The notes under the pieces are model-generated. The model saw only the letters and a program-made list of their open reading frames with translations, was not told where the DNA came from and did not search any database. From contig NC_015732.1 in the NCBI RefSeq assembly GCF_000219725.1, positions 2,294,001-2,358,000 of the forward strand: 64,000 nt of DNA, read 5' to 3'. Shown here in pieces: positions 56,611-63,723 of this stretch. Position numbers and translations under genes: made by a program. Each line of letters begins with the position of its first letter. Positions within the stretch are counted from its first letter, which is position 1. Origin of the DNA: Gracilinema caldarium DSM 7334 (GTDB taxonomy: Bacteria; Spirochaetota; Spirochaetia; Treponematales; Breznakiellaceae).

Positions 56611-56653
56611 GAAAAACTCTCCCTGCTTAAAAAAGCCTGGTAAATACCTCTTT
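56611..56653. repeat. 43-bp direct repeat, right copy
   Basis: A copy of the helicase 3' end (42 of 43 bases) lying after the PIN gene. A small in-frame ORF from ATG 56578 would end IEKLSLLKKAW, the same residues and frame as the helicase. The copy ends at the probable promoter of the transketolase operon. Confidence 0.9.
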
Positions 56654-56682
56654 ACAAAGGGACGGGGCAATGGTACTCTTTT

Positions 56683-56706
56683 ATTAGTTTCTTTCTGTAA
56701 GTAATT
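56683..56706. promoter_or_regulatory. Operator O4 candidate upstream of the transketolase operon
   Basis: Matches O1 at 18 of 24 ungapped positions, with nine identical bases in a row (TGTAAGTAA) and the same 5-base centre spacing. It is less palindromic than O1. It lies 57 bases before the transketolase start. A weak TTTACA-17-TACTCT promoter (56651-56679) is just upstream of it. Confidence 0.5.
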
Positions 56707-56763
56707 ACAAACGCCGCACCGAAGCATCGGCGGTTTTCAGCCTTTGTGCAAACAGGAGTTGCT

Positions 56764-57603
56764 ATGACAAACGAAGAACGGGTAGCCATAGAAGCCTTTG
56801 CCCGGGAGATACGGATTCACACCATCCGGGCTATTGGAACCTTAGGGGTAGGCCACATTGGGGGCGCCATGTCGATTGTGGAGGTCCTGGCGGTCCTTTA
56901 CAGCAAACACTTACGGCATGATCCAAAGAATCCCGCATGGCGGGAACGGGACCGGCTCGTGCTTTCCAAGGGACACGCGGGGCCCGCCCTCTATTCGGCC
57001 CTGGCCCTGCGGGGATTCTTTCCTTTAGACTGGCTCCTGACACTGAATCAGGGCGGGACCCGCCTGCCGAGCCACTGCGACCGGACCAAAACACCGGGGA
57101 TTGATATGACCACGGGCTCCCTTGGCCAGGGGCTTTCCGCCGCCTGCGGCATCGCCTACGGAAACCGGCTCGATGGGCTTGAGTCCTACACCTATGCCAT
57201 CATCGGGGACGGCGAAAGCGACGAAGGGCAAAACTGGGAAGCGGCCATGTTTGCTTCCCACAAAAAGCTGGACCATCTTATCGCCTTTACGGACTACAAC
57301 AAGATGCAGATCGATGGCTATACCCAGGATATTTTGGACCTGGGGGACATTGAAGGGAAATGGTGGGGCTTTGGCTGGCGAGTTCTGCGGTTGGACGGCC
57401 ACAACGTAGAAGCCCTGGACTCAGCCATCAGCCTGGCAAAAACGACCAGGGGCCAGCCGGTGATGATCATCATGGATACCATTAAAGGCAAGGGTTGCAG
57501 TTTTGCCGAAGGGAACCTGGGAAATCACAACATGAATGTCACGAAGGAACAGATGGAAGCAGCCCTGGCGGCATTGGCCGGGGAAGGCCGGGAGGGAAAA
57601 TAA
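56764..57603 (+). CDS. sqwG: Transketolase N-terminal subunit (sulfoglycolytic candidate)
   Basis: A 279-residue protein equal to the thiamine-diphosphate half of transketolase. AGGAG lies 5 bases before ATG 56764. Motifs: GVGHIGGAMSIVEVLAVLYS, LSKGHAGPALYSALALRG, and the TPP site IIGDGESDEGQNWEAAMFA with DYNKMQIDG. It pairs with the next gene, whose ATG overlaps its stop. Split transketolases occur in many bacteria, but here the downstream RpiB-like isomerase, iron alcohol dehydrogenase and TauE exporter match the sulfoglycolytic transketolase route reported in Clostridium and relatives. There a split enzyme moves two-carbon units from sulfofructose and sulfoerythrulose to glyceraldehyde 3-phosphate. 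The symbol follows that system and is provisional. Confidence 0.85.
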   Translation: MTNEERVAIEAFAREIRIHTIRAIGTLGVGHIGGAMSIVEVLAVLYSKHLRHDPKNPAWRERDRLVLSKGHAGPALYSALALRGFFPLDWLLTLNQGGTRLPSHCDRTKTPGIDMTTGSLGQGLSAACGIAYGNRLDGLESYTYAIIGDGESDEGQNWEAAMFASHKKLDHLIAFTDYNKMQIDGYTQDILDLGDIEGKWWGFGWRVLRLDGHNVEALDSAISLAKTTRGQPVMIIMDTIKGKGCSFAEGNLGNHNMNVTKEQMEAALAALAGEGREGK

Positions 57604-58547
57604 TGGAAACCAGGGAAATGCGCACCGTGTTTATCAATACACTTATAGAAGCAGGCAAAAAGGATGATCGGATCGTTCTGATTGATGCAGACCTGGGCAA
57701 GGCCGGCGCTACGGCGTCCTTTGCCCAAACCTTTCCTGAGCGGCACATCAATGTGGGGGTCGCCGAGGCAAACATGATCGGCGTCTCCGCAGGCCTGGCC
57801 AGCGTCGGTAAAATACCGGTAGCCCAGACCTTTGGGTGCTTTGCAAGCCGCCGGGTCTTTGATCAATTTTTTATATCCGTAGCCTATGCCCATCTGCCGG
57901 TAAAACTCGTGGGTACCGATCCGGGAATTTCCGCGGCCTTTAACGGGGGAACCCACATGCCCTTTGAAGACCTGGGAACCATGCGGCTCATTCCTGATCT
58001 TACGATTGTGGAACCCTCCGATCCGGTTTCCCTTGCAGGGCTCTTACCGGAAGTGCTTGCCCAGCAAAAACCCGCCTACATTCGGCTGTACCGGAAACCT
58101 CTGCCGGTCCTGTACAGTGAAGGGGAACCATTCCAAATCGGGAAATGCAAGGTCCTCCGCCAGGGAGGCCCCAATTCGGTACTGCTCATAGCCCTTGGTG
58201 GCATTATGGTACAGGAAGCGCTGGAGGCGGCAAAAATCCTGGAAGCCCAGGGCATTTCGGTGACCATTATCGATGTGCTTACTTTAAAGCCCATTGATGC
58301 GGAGGGGCTCCTTTCGGCTATGAAGAACGCCCGGGCAGTAATAAGCTGTGAGAATCATCAAATCCATGGCGCCTTAGGCAGTGCGGTGGCGGAGCTCATG
58401 GCCGAGTACCGAATATATAAGCCCTTTGGCAGAATTGGTATCCGGGACGAGTTTGGTCAGGTCGGAACAGAGCAATGGCTTAAGGAGCACTTTAAGCTGG
58501 ACAGCCGCTCTATCGTTGAGGCGGCAACAGGACTGTTACAAAAGTAA
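57603..58547 (+). CDS. sqwH: Transketolase C-terminal subunit (sulfoglycolytic candidate)
   Basis: A 314-residue protein with the pyrimidine-binding and C-terminal domains of transketolase. ATG 57603 overlaps the partner's TAA, so the subunits are translationally coupled. Key features are DADLGKAG near residue 25, the catalytic Glu in VGVAEANMIGVSAGLA near 52, QTFGCFASRRVFDQ and PKTxAKEP-like GTDPGIS. The last 100 residues form the C-terminal domain (LIALGGIMVQEALEAA). In ordinary metabolism such enzymes also serve the pentose phosphate pathway, so an alternative role in sugar-phosphate balance remains possible. The operon context favours sulfosugar cleavage. Confidence 0.85.
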   Translation: METREMRTVFINTLIEAGKKDDRIVLIDADLGKAGATASFAQTFPERHINVGVAEANMIGVSAGLASVGKIPVAQTFGCFASRRVFDQFFISVAYAHLPVKLVGTDPGISAAFNGGTHMPFEDLGTMRLIPDLTIVEPSDPVSLAGLLPEVLAQQKPAYIRLYRKPLPVLYSEGEPFQIGKCKVLRQGGPNSVLLIALGGIMVQEALEAAKILEAQGISVTIIDVLTLKPIDAEGLLSAMKNARAVISCENHQIHGALGSAVAELMAEYRIYKPFGRIGIRDEFGQVGTEQWLKEHFKLDSRSIVEAATGLLQK

Positions 58548-58598
58548 GGGAACAGGAATCGTTCATCAATATAAAGAACTTAGTAGAGGAGTATGACT

Positions 58599-59087
58599 AT
58601 GGCAGACAAGATTACCCTGGCAATCGCCAGCGACCTTTCGGGATTTCCCCTCGCCCGGGAAATTGTTAAACATCTAAAGGAAAACCATCCGGAGCTTACC
58701 GTGATTGATTATGGCATCATGAGTGCCGATAAGCCTGAGCCCTACTTCGTGCAGGCTCCTAAGGTCGCCAAGGCCGTACAGCGGGGAGAGGCCCAGAAGG
58801 GGATTCTCATTTGCGGGACCGGTCAGGGCATGGCCATTGTTGCCAACAAGCATAGGGGGGTCTATGCCTGTGTGGTGGATGACATTTTTTCCGGCGAACG
58901 GGCAAAGATTATCAACAATGCCAACGTGATTACCCTGGGGGGCTGGATTACGGCGCCCTTCCTGGGTTGCCAAATCGTGGATGCCTGGCTTGCCATGTCC
59001 TTTACCCAGAAGATGGAGTTTAAAAAGGACTTTCTCACCAATGCCTTTAACCAGGTGGTTGCCCTGGAGGAAGAGAACTTTAAATGA
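58599..59087 (+). CDS. RpiB/LacAB-family isomerase, candidate sulfoerythrose isomerase
   Basis: A 162-residue protein of the RpiB fold. GAGGAG is correctly spaced for ATG 58599; an ATG two codons earlier is too close. The catalytic loop GILICGTGQGMAIVANK is intact with its Cys. Residues that RpiB uses for the phosphorylated, ring-closed substrate differ: the His of GCDHxGF is Leu here (ASDLSGF), and the His before NDTN is Ile (IINNANV). The two C-terminal Arg that bind phosphate in E. coli RpiB are not obvious. This fits a non-phosphorylated, open-chain substrate such as 4-deoxy-4-sulfoerythrose, and the operon position matches the isomerase of the sulfo-transketolase pathway. Confidence 0.8.
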   Translation: MADKITLAIASDLSGFPLAREIVKHLKENHPELTVIDYGIMSADKPEPYFVQAPKVAKAVQRGEAQKGILICGTGQGMAIVANKHRGVYACVVDDIFSGERAKIINNANVITLGGWITAPFLGCQIVDAWLAMSFTQKMEFKKDFLTNAFNQVVALEEENFK

Positions 59088-60346
59088 TCGGTGCCATTGC
59101 TTCTCCCACGAACATTATTGAGCTACCCCAGTTTACCGCGGCAGCGCTGGATGAGGTGCTGGTCTACAGCACCGGCCTTTCCGGCGCTGGCAACGTCGTC
59201 GCCAGTACAAACGACCGCACTGGTGCCGGTGCCGGCCCGGTGCTCTGCATCATCGACCCGCGGCCCTTCCCCCTGCGGGATCGGGTCCTGGCCGATCTGG
59301 GCCGCCGCTGGAAGCTCAGCATCATGGACCAGGTGGTACCGAACCCGGCGAGCAAAGATATTATGGCCATGGCGGAAGCAGCCCGCCAGCAGCGGCCTGC
59401 GGCGGTGCTCGGCATTGGCGGCGGCTCCACCCTGGATTCTGCCAAGGCGGTGGCCATGCTCCTGGAAAATCCGGGGGATTTGGATGAGTACCTGGGGCCC
59501 GATGCATCCCGGAAGCCCCAGAGCCGGTGTATACCTCTGCTCCTCATCCCCACCACCACAGGAACCGGCTCGGAGGTTACCCGATTCGGGGTCTATACCG
59601 TCCGGTCGGGCCGGAAGTACACCCTGAACAGCCCGGTCCTGCAGGCTGAGACCGCTCTCCTTTCCCCGGACCTGGTGGCAGACCTCCCCCCAGCCCTGGT
59701 GGCCGCCACGGGCTATGATGCCCTGACCCATGCCCTGGAAACCCTCTGGAATAAAAACGCGACCGCCCTTTCTGACCGGCTTGCCCTGGAGGCCGCTGCG
59801 GCGGTGCTCCGCAGTCTCGAACCGGCCTGGCGTGCAAGTCAGGGCCAGGGCCCCGCAGCAGCCCTGGCAGAGCTCCAGCAAGCTGCAACCCTGGCAGGCA
59901 TAGCCTTTAACAAGACGGGCACCGCCGCAATCCATGCCCTTTCTTTTATACTTTCAGAGGAATGGCACCTGAGCCATGGGGCGGCCTGTGCCTTCTTTAC
60001 CCAAAATATATTCGATATCAACATGCAGGACCCGGCGGTGCGGACGAAGTTTTTAACGCTGGCAAAACGGGTCTATGCAGAAGCAGGCGAGTCCAGCGCT
60101 TCACCGCTCTCCGATGAGGGGTACCTCCAGTACCTTCGGGACCGGCTTGTCGCATTAAAGCGGCTCATGGGCCTGCCGGACCGCTTCTCCGACATCCCGG
60201 GCTTTACCTTGCCGGGAAATGCCGATGAACAGGAAAAAATCGCCGCCCTCTTTGACAAGGCCCAGAATGATTTTAAGCTGAAAAACAACCCCGTACCCTG
60301 TACGCCTGAGCTTGTCCGGAAGCTGGTGCTGGAGAAGTTGCAATGA
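59084..60346 (+). CDS. Iron-containing alcohol dehydrogenase, candidate sulfoacetaldehyde reductase
   Basis: A 420-residue group III dehydrogenase. The cofactor site is LGIGGGSTLDSAKAVA near residue 108 and PTTTGTGSEVTRF near 158. The metal residues are Asp and His in TGYDALTHALE near 211, and His in KTGTAAIHALSF and EEWHLSHGAACAFF near 285-304. The gene overlaps the isomerase by 4 bases and the exporter by 4. In the sulfo-transketolase route a related enzyme reduces sulfoacetaldehyde to isethionate with NADH, which balances redox in an anaerobe. Because this family is broad, an aldehyde or alcohol substrate of another kind is possible. An acylating aldehyde dehydrogenase is absent, so sulfoacetate formation is less likely. 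Confidence 0.87.
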   Translation: MIGAIASPTNIIELPQFTAAALDEVLVYSTGLSGAGNVVASTNDRTGAGAGPVLCIIDPRPFPLRDRVLADLGRRWKLSIMDQVVPNPASKDIMAMAEAARQQRPAAVLGIGGGSTLDSAKAVAMLLENPGDLDEYLGPDASRKPQSRCIPLLLIPTTTGTGSEVTRFGVYTVRSGRKYTLNSPVLQAETALLSPDLVADLPPALVAATGYDALTHALETLWNKNATALSDRLALEAAAAVLRSLEPAWRASQGQGPAAALAELQQAATLAGIAFNKTGTAAIHALSFILSEEWHLSHGAACAFFTQNIFDINMQDPAVRTKFLTLAKRVYAEAGESSASPLSDEGYLQYLRDRLVALKRLMGLPDRFSDIPGFTLPGNADEQEKIAALFDKAQNDFKLKNNPVPCTPELVRKLVLEKLQ

Positions 60347-61122
60347 GCCCCCTCGTTTTTGGCCTGGTGGGCCTTACGGTTCTTATAACCCACGCCCTGG
60401 AGGCAATTACCGGCTTCGGCTGCACCGTATTAGCCTTACCCTTTGTAACGGCTCTCGTAGGGGTAAAAACCGGAGTGCCTATACTGGCAAGTCTCGCCTG
60501 GCTATTGGCTCTCTATATTGTCATCACCAAATGGAAATTCATCAATTTTAAAGAATTCGCCATCATCGTGTTCTTTGTCGGGCTTGGTCTTCCTTTTGGC
60601 ATGCTGGCCTTTAAAAACCTCGACGCCCGGATGCTTAAAAAAATCCTGGCGGTGTTCATCACATTGAGCGCAGCCTGGCAGGTATACCGCCGCTTTAAAA
60701 GGCCCAACCGGACTAACCCGAACTGCCCCGCCGCCCCGGAAGCGCCCCTGTCCGGAAGCCCCTGGGGCCGCCTGCCCTATTACCTGCTGCTTATTCTGGG
60801 CGGCATGGTCCACGGTGCCTTTGCTTCAGGGGGGCCCCTCGTGGTGCTCTATGCCTCAAAAACCCTAACCGACAAGGGCAGTTTTCGGGCGACCCTCTGC
60901 CTGCTCTGGACCACCTTAAACACCATACTCCTTATGAACTACCTGCGATCCGGAGTCTTTACGGCCCCCATCATCAGCGGGACCGCCGGGATGCTGCCAT
61001 TCTTGGTAGCGGGAATCATAGTCGGAGAAAAAATCCATTATAAGGTTGATGGAGAGATCTTCGGTAAGCTTATCTTTCTTGTGCTTTTTGCAACCGGCAT
61101 CTTTATGCTTTTCCTTGCATGA
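60343..61122 (+). CDS. TauE/SafE family anion exporter
   Basis: A 259-residue inner-membrane protein with about eight helices. The TSUP/TauE signature is seen in both halves: GLTVLITHALEAITGFGCTV with LPFVTALVG, and LILGGMVHGAFASGGPLVVLYASKTL. Members export sulfite, sulfoacetate and other C2 sulfonates. Placed last in the operon, it is the expected exporter for isethionate or a related sulfonate, which the cell cannot degrade further if no C-S lyase is present. It overlaps the dehydrogenase by 4 bases. Confidence 0.9.
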   Translation: MSPLVFGLVGLTVLITHALEAITGFGCTVLALPFVTALVGVKTGVPILASLAWLLALYIVITKWKFINFKEFAIIVFFVGLGLPFGMLAFKNLDARMLKKILAVFITLSAAWQVYRRFKRPNRTNPNCPAAPEAPLSGSPWGRLPYYLLLILGGMVHGAFASGGPLVVLYASKTLTDKGSFRATLCLLWTTLNTILLMNYLRSGVFTAPIISGTAGMLPFLVAGIIVGEKIHYKVDGEIFGKLIFLVLFATGIFMLFLA

Positions 61123-61194
61123 CCAGCAAGCCTAAGGAACACAGTTCAAGGGGCCCCCAGGAGCATGTCGGACTCGGACAAGTCGGACAAACTG

Positions 61195-61629
61195 CTAGAT
61201 AACCCAGTCACCAAAACCTGACGCCTGTTGGCCCTGGCGTACCAGGTCCTCCAGGGTGTGAGCCTTGAGGGGGTTAGCAAGGGAGGCCGTAAGGAGGCTC
61301 TGCATGACCTTGAGAGAATTGTTCAGAAACTCCTGGGAAGCGAACCCAGAGAGGGGCTCGAACTGGGGAAGTTCCCCCTCTAAGGCCAGTAGTGTTTCGT
61401 AAAGAGAAATCGAAGCAGGGTGTCGGGCTAAATAATAGCCCCCCTGGGCTCCTCGACTGGACAGGACCAGTGGGGAAGCGCGGAGGGTGAGCATAATTTG
61501 CCCAATATACTTTTCTGTTGTCCCAGTAACCGTGGCTAGTTCTGAGCCTTGTACAGGCGCTCCGCCATAGCGGAGCGCCAGATAGCAGAGGATCTGAAAA
61601 CCAAACTGGGTTCGGGAGGATACTTTCAT
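61195..61629 (-). CDS. Rrf2 family regulator, CymR-like
   Basis: A 144-residue Rrf2-type repressor. The winged helix reads [17 protein letters not shown], then [35 protein letters not shown]. Rrf2 proteins such as IscR and NsrR carry three Cys for an Fe-S cluster; here the corresponding region has none, and the only Cys is in the N-terminal helix. That places it nearer CymR, the Bacillus cysteine regulator, which has no cluster and binds CysK. The gene overlaps cysK by 4 bases, consistent with such a pair. Cysteine-pool sensing through CysK is therefore a reasonable inference. Confidence 0.85.
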   Translation of the reverse strand: MKVSSRTQFGFQILCYLALRYGGAPVQGSELATVTGTTEKYIGQIMLTLRASPLVLSSRGAQGGYYLARHPASISLYETLLALEGELPQFEPLSGFASQEFLNNSLKVMQSLLTASLANPLKAHTLEDLVRQGQQASGFGDWVI

Positions 61630-62561
61630 AGATCTTGGTACAGCACCGTGGAAAGATATCGTTCTCCCGTATCGGGAAGCAGTACTACAATGCGTTTACC
61701 CACATATTCAGACCTCCTGGCTACCTGAGTTGCCGCAAAGGCAGCGGCTCCGCTAGAAATACCGACCAGGACACCTTCGGTTCGTGCAAGCCTGCGGGCG
61801 GTACTTACCGCTTCTTCGGTCTTTACCTGGATAATTTCATCGATAATCGAGGTATTTAATACGGGAGGCACAAAGCCTGCTCCAATTCCCTGTATCTTGT
61901 GGGGTCCCGGCTTACCGCCAGAGAGGACTGGCGAATCGGCAGGCTCTACCGCAACGATTTTAATGGCCGGATTATGCTGTTTCAGCACTTCCCCAACCCC
62001 GGTGATGGTTCCGCCGGTGCCGACCCCAGCCACAAAAACAGCCAGTTCCCCCTCTGTATCCCGTAGTATTTCCTGGGCTGTAGTTTTTCTGTGAATTTCA
62101 GGATTTGCTGAATTGGCAAACTGCTGGAGTATCAGGCTGTTCGGAATTTGTGCGTGCAGTTCCTCTGCCTTAGCAATAGCTCCTTTCATACCCTCAGGGC
62201 CCGGAGTCAACACAAGTTCGGCCCCCAGCATTTTAAGCAGAGCCCGGCGTTCGAGACTCATGGTCTCGGGCATGGTCAGAATAAGCCGGTAACCCCGGGA
62301 AGCGGCAACAAAGGAAAGGGCTATCCCCGTATTGCCGCTGGTGGGTTCAATCAGCACCGTATCGGGCTTAATTAAGCCCTTTTCTTCTGCATCGGCAATC
62401 ATCGCATAGCCGATACGATCTTTAACACAGCCCAGGGGGTTAAAGGATTCCAATTTTGCTATAAGATGGGCTTGCAATTTTTCCTGATGTCCATAATTCT
62501 CCAGTTCTAAAAGTGGAGTATTTCCGATTAAATCGGTGAGTTTCTTTGCAATGTGGGCCAT
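61626..62561 (-). CDS. cysK: Cysteine synthase A (O-acetylserine sulfhydrylase)
   Basis: A 311-residue PLP enzyme that makes cysteine from O-acetylserine and sulfide. The ATG at 62561 is chosen because GGAGGAG lies three bases upstream; the ATG at 62573 would make that site coding. Motifs: [13 protein letters not shown] near residue 9, the PLP Lys in [15 protein letters not shown] near 43, [12 protein letters not shown] near 69 and [13 protein letters not shown] near 176. [13 protein letters not shown] is near the end. The Rrf2 gene overlaps its 3' end. The gene and its regulator lie on the strand opposite to the sulfonate operon, in a sulfur-metabolism neighbourhood. Confidence 0.95.
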   Translation of the reverse strand: MAHIAKKLTDLIGNTPLLELENYGHQEKLQAHLIAKLESFNPLGCVKDRIGYAMIADAEEKGLIKPDTVLIEPTSGNTGIALSFVAASRGYRLILTMPETMSLERRALLKMLGAELVLTPGPEGMKGAIAKAEELHAQIPNSLILQQFANSANPEIHRKTTAQEILRDTEGELAVFVAGVGTGGTITGVGEVLKQHNPAIKIVAVEPADSPVLSGGKPGPHKIQGIGAGFVPPVLNTSIIDEIIQVKTEEAVSTARRLARTEGVLVGISSGAAAFAATQVARRSEYVGKRIVVLLPDTGERYLSTVLYQDL

Positions 62562-62590
62562 AAGCTCCTCCATTTACTAGTATGGTTATA

Positions 62591-62619
62591 GTATTACTAA
62601 ATATTACTTATTTTGTCAA
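62591..62619 (-). promoter_or_regulatory. Promoter of the cysK-Rrf2 operon with overlapping inverted repeat
   Basis: On the minus strand TTGACA (62619-62614) and TAATAC (62596-62591) are 17 bases apart. The element TAGTA-A-TACTA overlaps the -10 box and a second ATACTAG lies just downstream, so the site may be bound by the co-transcribed Rrf2 regulator. Confidence 0.6.
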
Positions 62620-62775
62620 GATAAAAATGATCCATAAAATATTGTTTTTATATACTCAAATGAGGACATCTTTTTTCTATATAAAATCTTCAGAAAAATG
62701 CTTGTATTATCACTAATTTCCCATTTTAATACTTAGTAAGAAGTTTCGAGACTCAAAAGGCAGGACAAATTAATT

Positions 62776-63708
62776 ATGGAAAGTATCTATCAAAACATGT
62801 ACCAATGGGGACTGGATATAATCCGGTTTATTCAGCACTATGAATCCCCTACTCTATCGTTGATGATGAAAATCATCACTAGTCTGGGATCTGAATTGGC
62901 CTATCTCGCTGTATTACCCCTTATTTTTTGGTGTATTGATGAAAGACGGGGGCTTCGCCTGGGAACTGCGGTCCTCCTTTCTGCATGGCTTAATGGAACC
63001 GTTAAAAATGTGCTGAAACAGCCCCGGCCCTATCAGCTTGATCCATCAGTAGGACGGGCTGTAGAAGACTCGTACGGTATTCCATCAGGTCATGCTCAGA
63101 GGTCTCTCACCTTTTGGGGAATTATTGGTGGATGGATTCGCCAGCCCTTGGGGCTGATTCTTGCTGTTGCCCTTCCGCTGCTCATCAGTTTTAGTAGACT
63201 CTACCTTGGTGTTCACTTCCCAACCGACCTGTTTGCTGGCTGGATTCTTGCCCTCAGTATTCTAGGTACCTATTACTTGGGGTCAGAGAGTATTGAAAAA
63301 ATTTTTAATACCCTGAATATCCGATTTAAAATCCTGACGGTAGCTCTTATTGCTTTTATCATGAATGGACTGAATCCTCAAGATACCAGTATGGGGGGCG
63401 CCTTTTTCGGTATAACAACTGGTTATTTCGTTATGATAGAATACTTTGCCTTTTCAGCCCGCCATAACGCCCGGGGAAAGTCACCTCGGTTTCGGGAATT
63501 GTTTTTGCGCTACTTGATAGGCATGACCGGTGCAGGTATCATATATGTTAGTCTTAAACAGGTATTTCCCGGAGAAAGTTCCCCCTGGTATGCGATGGGA
63601 CGTTTTATTCGCTATGGGCTATTGGGATTCTGGACTTCCGCCGGTGCCCCCTGGGTATTTTTAGGGCTCAAACTTGCAGGTTCAGAAAGTACTGTTGTAA
63701 ATCAATAA
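62776..63708 (+). CDS. PAP2 family phosphatase
   Basis: A 310-residue inner-membrane protein with the three phosphatase motifs in order: KNVLKQPRPY near residue 75, PSGHAQ near 99 and SRLYLGVHFPTD near 143. Helices surround them, and four more helices make a longer C-terminal half than in simple PAP2 enzymes. Family members dephosphorylate lipid phosphates or undecaprenyl diphosphate. Here the substrate is unknown. GCAGGA lies about 10 bases upstream. A gene cut by the window edge follows on the same strand. Confidence 0.88.
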   Translation: MESIYQNMYQWGLDIIRFIQHYESPTLSLMMKIITSLGSELAYLAVLPLIFWCIDERRGLRLGTAVLLSAWLNGTVKNVLKQPRPYQLDPSVGRAVEDSYGIPSGHAQRSLTFWGIIGGWIRQPLGLILAVALPLLISFSRLYLGVHFPTDLFAGWILALSILGTYYLGSESIEKIFNTLNIRFKILTVALIAFIMNGLNPQDTSMGGAFFGITTGYFVMIEYFAFSARHNARGKSPRFRELFLRYLIGMTGAGIIYVSLKQVFPGESSPWYAMGRFIRYGLLGFWTSAGAPWVFLGLKLAGSESTVVNQ

Positions 63709-63723
63709 CAAATGTGAAACAAT

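Noticed and set aside
56764-58547. Plain pentose-phosphate transketolase as the role of the split enzyme
   Set aside because: Not excluded, but ranked lower: the operon also carries a TauE exporter, an RpiB-like isomerase with altered substrate residues and an operator shared with a sulfoquinovosidase.
59123-59935. Long open frame on the minus strand opposite the alcohol dehydrogenase
   Set aside because: High G+C and codon bias create it; the plus strand has all dehydrogenase motifs and overlapping neighbours.
62731-62745. ACTTAGTAAGAAG resembling part of the operator upstream of the PAP2 gene
   Set aside because: Only the ACTTAGT centre agrees; the right arm of the palindrome and the spacing do not match, so it is likely chance in an AT-rich region.
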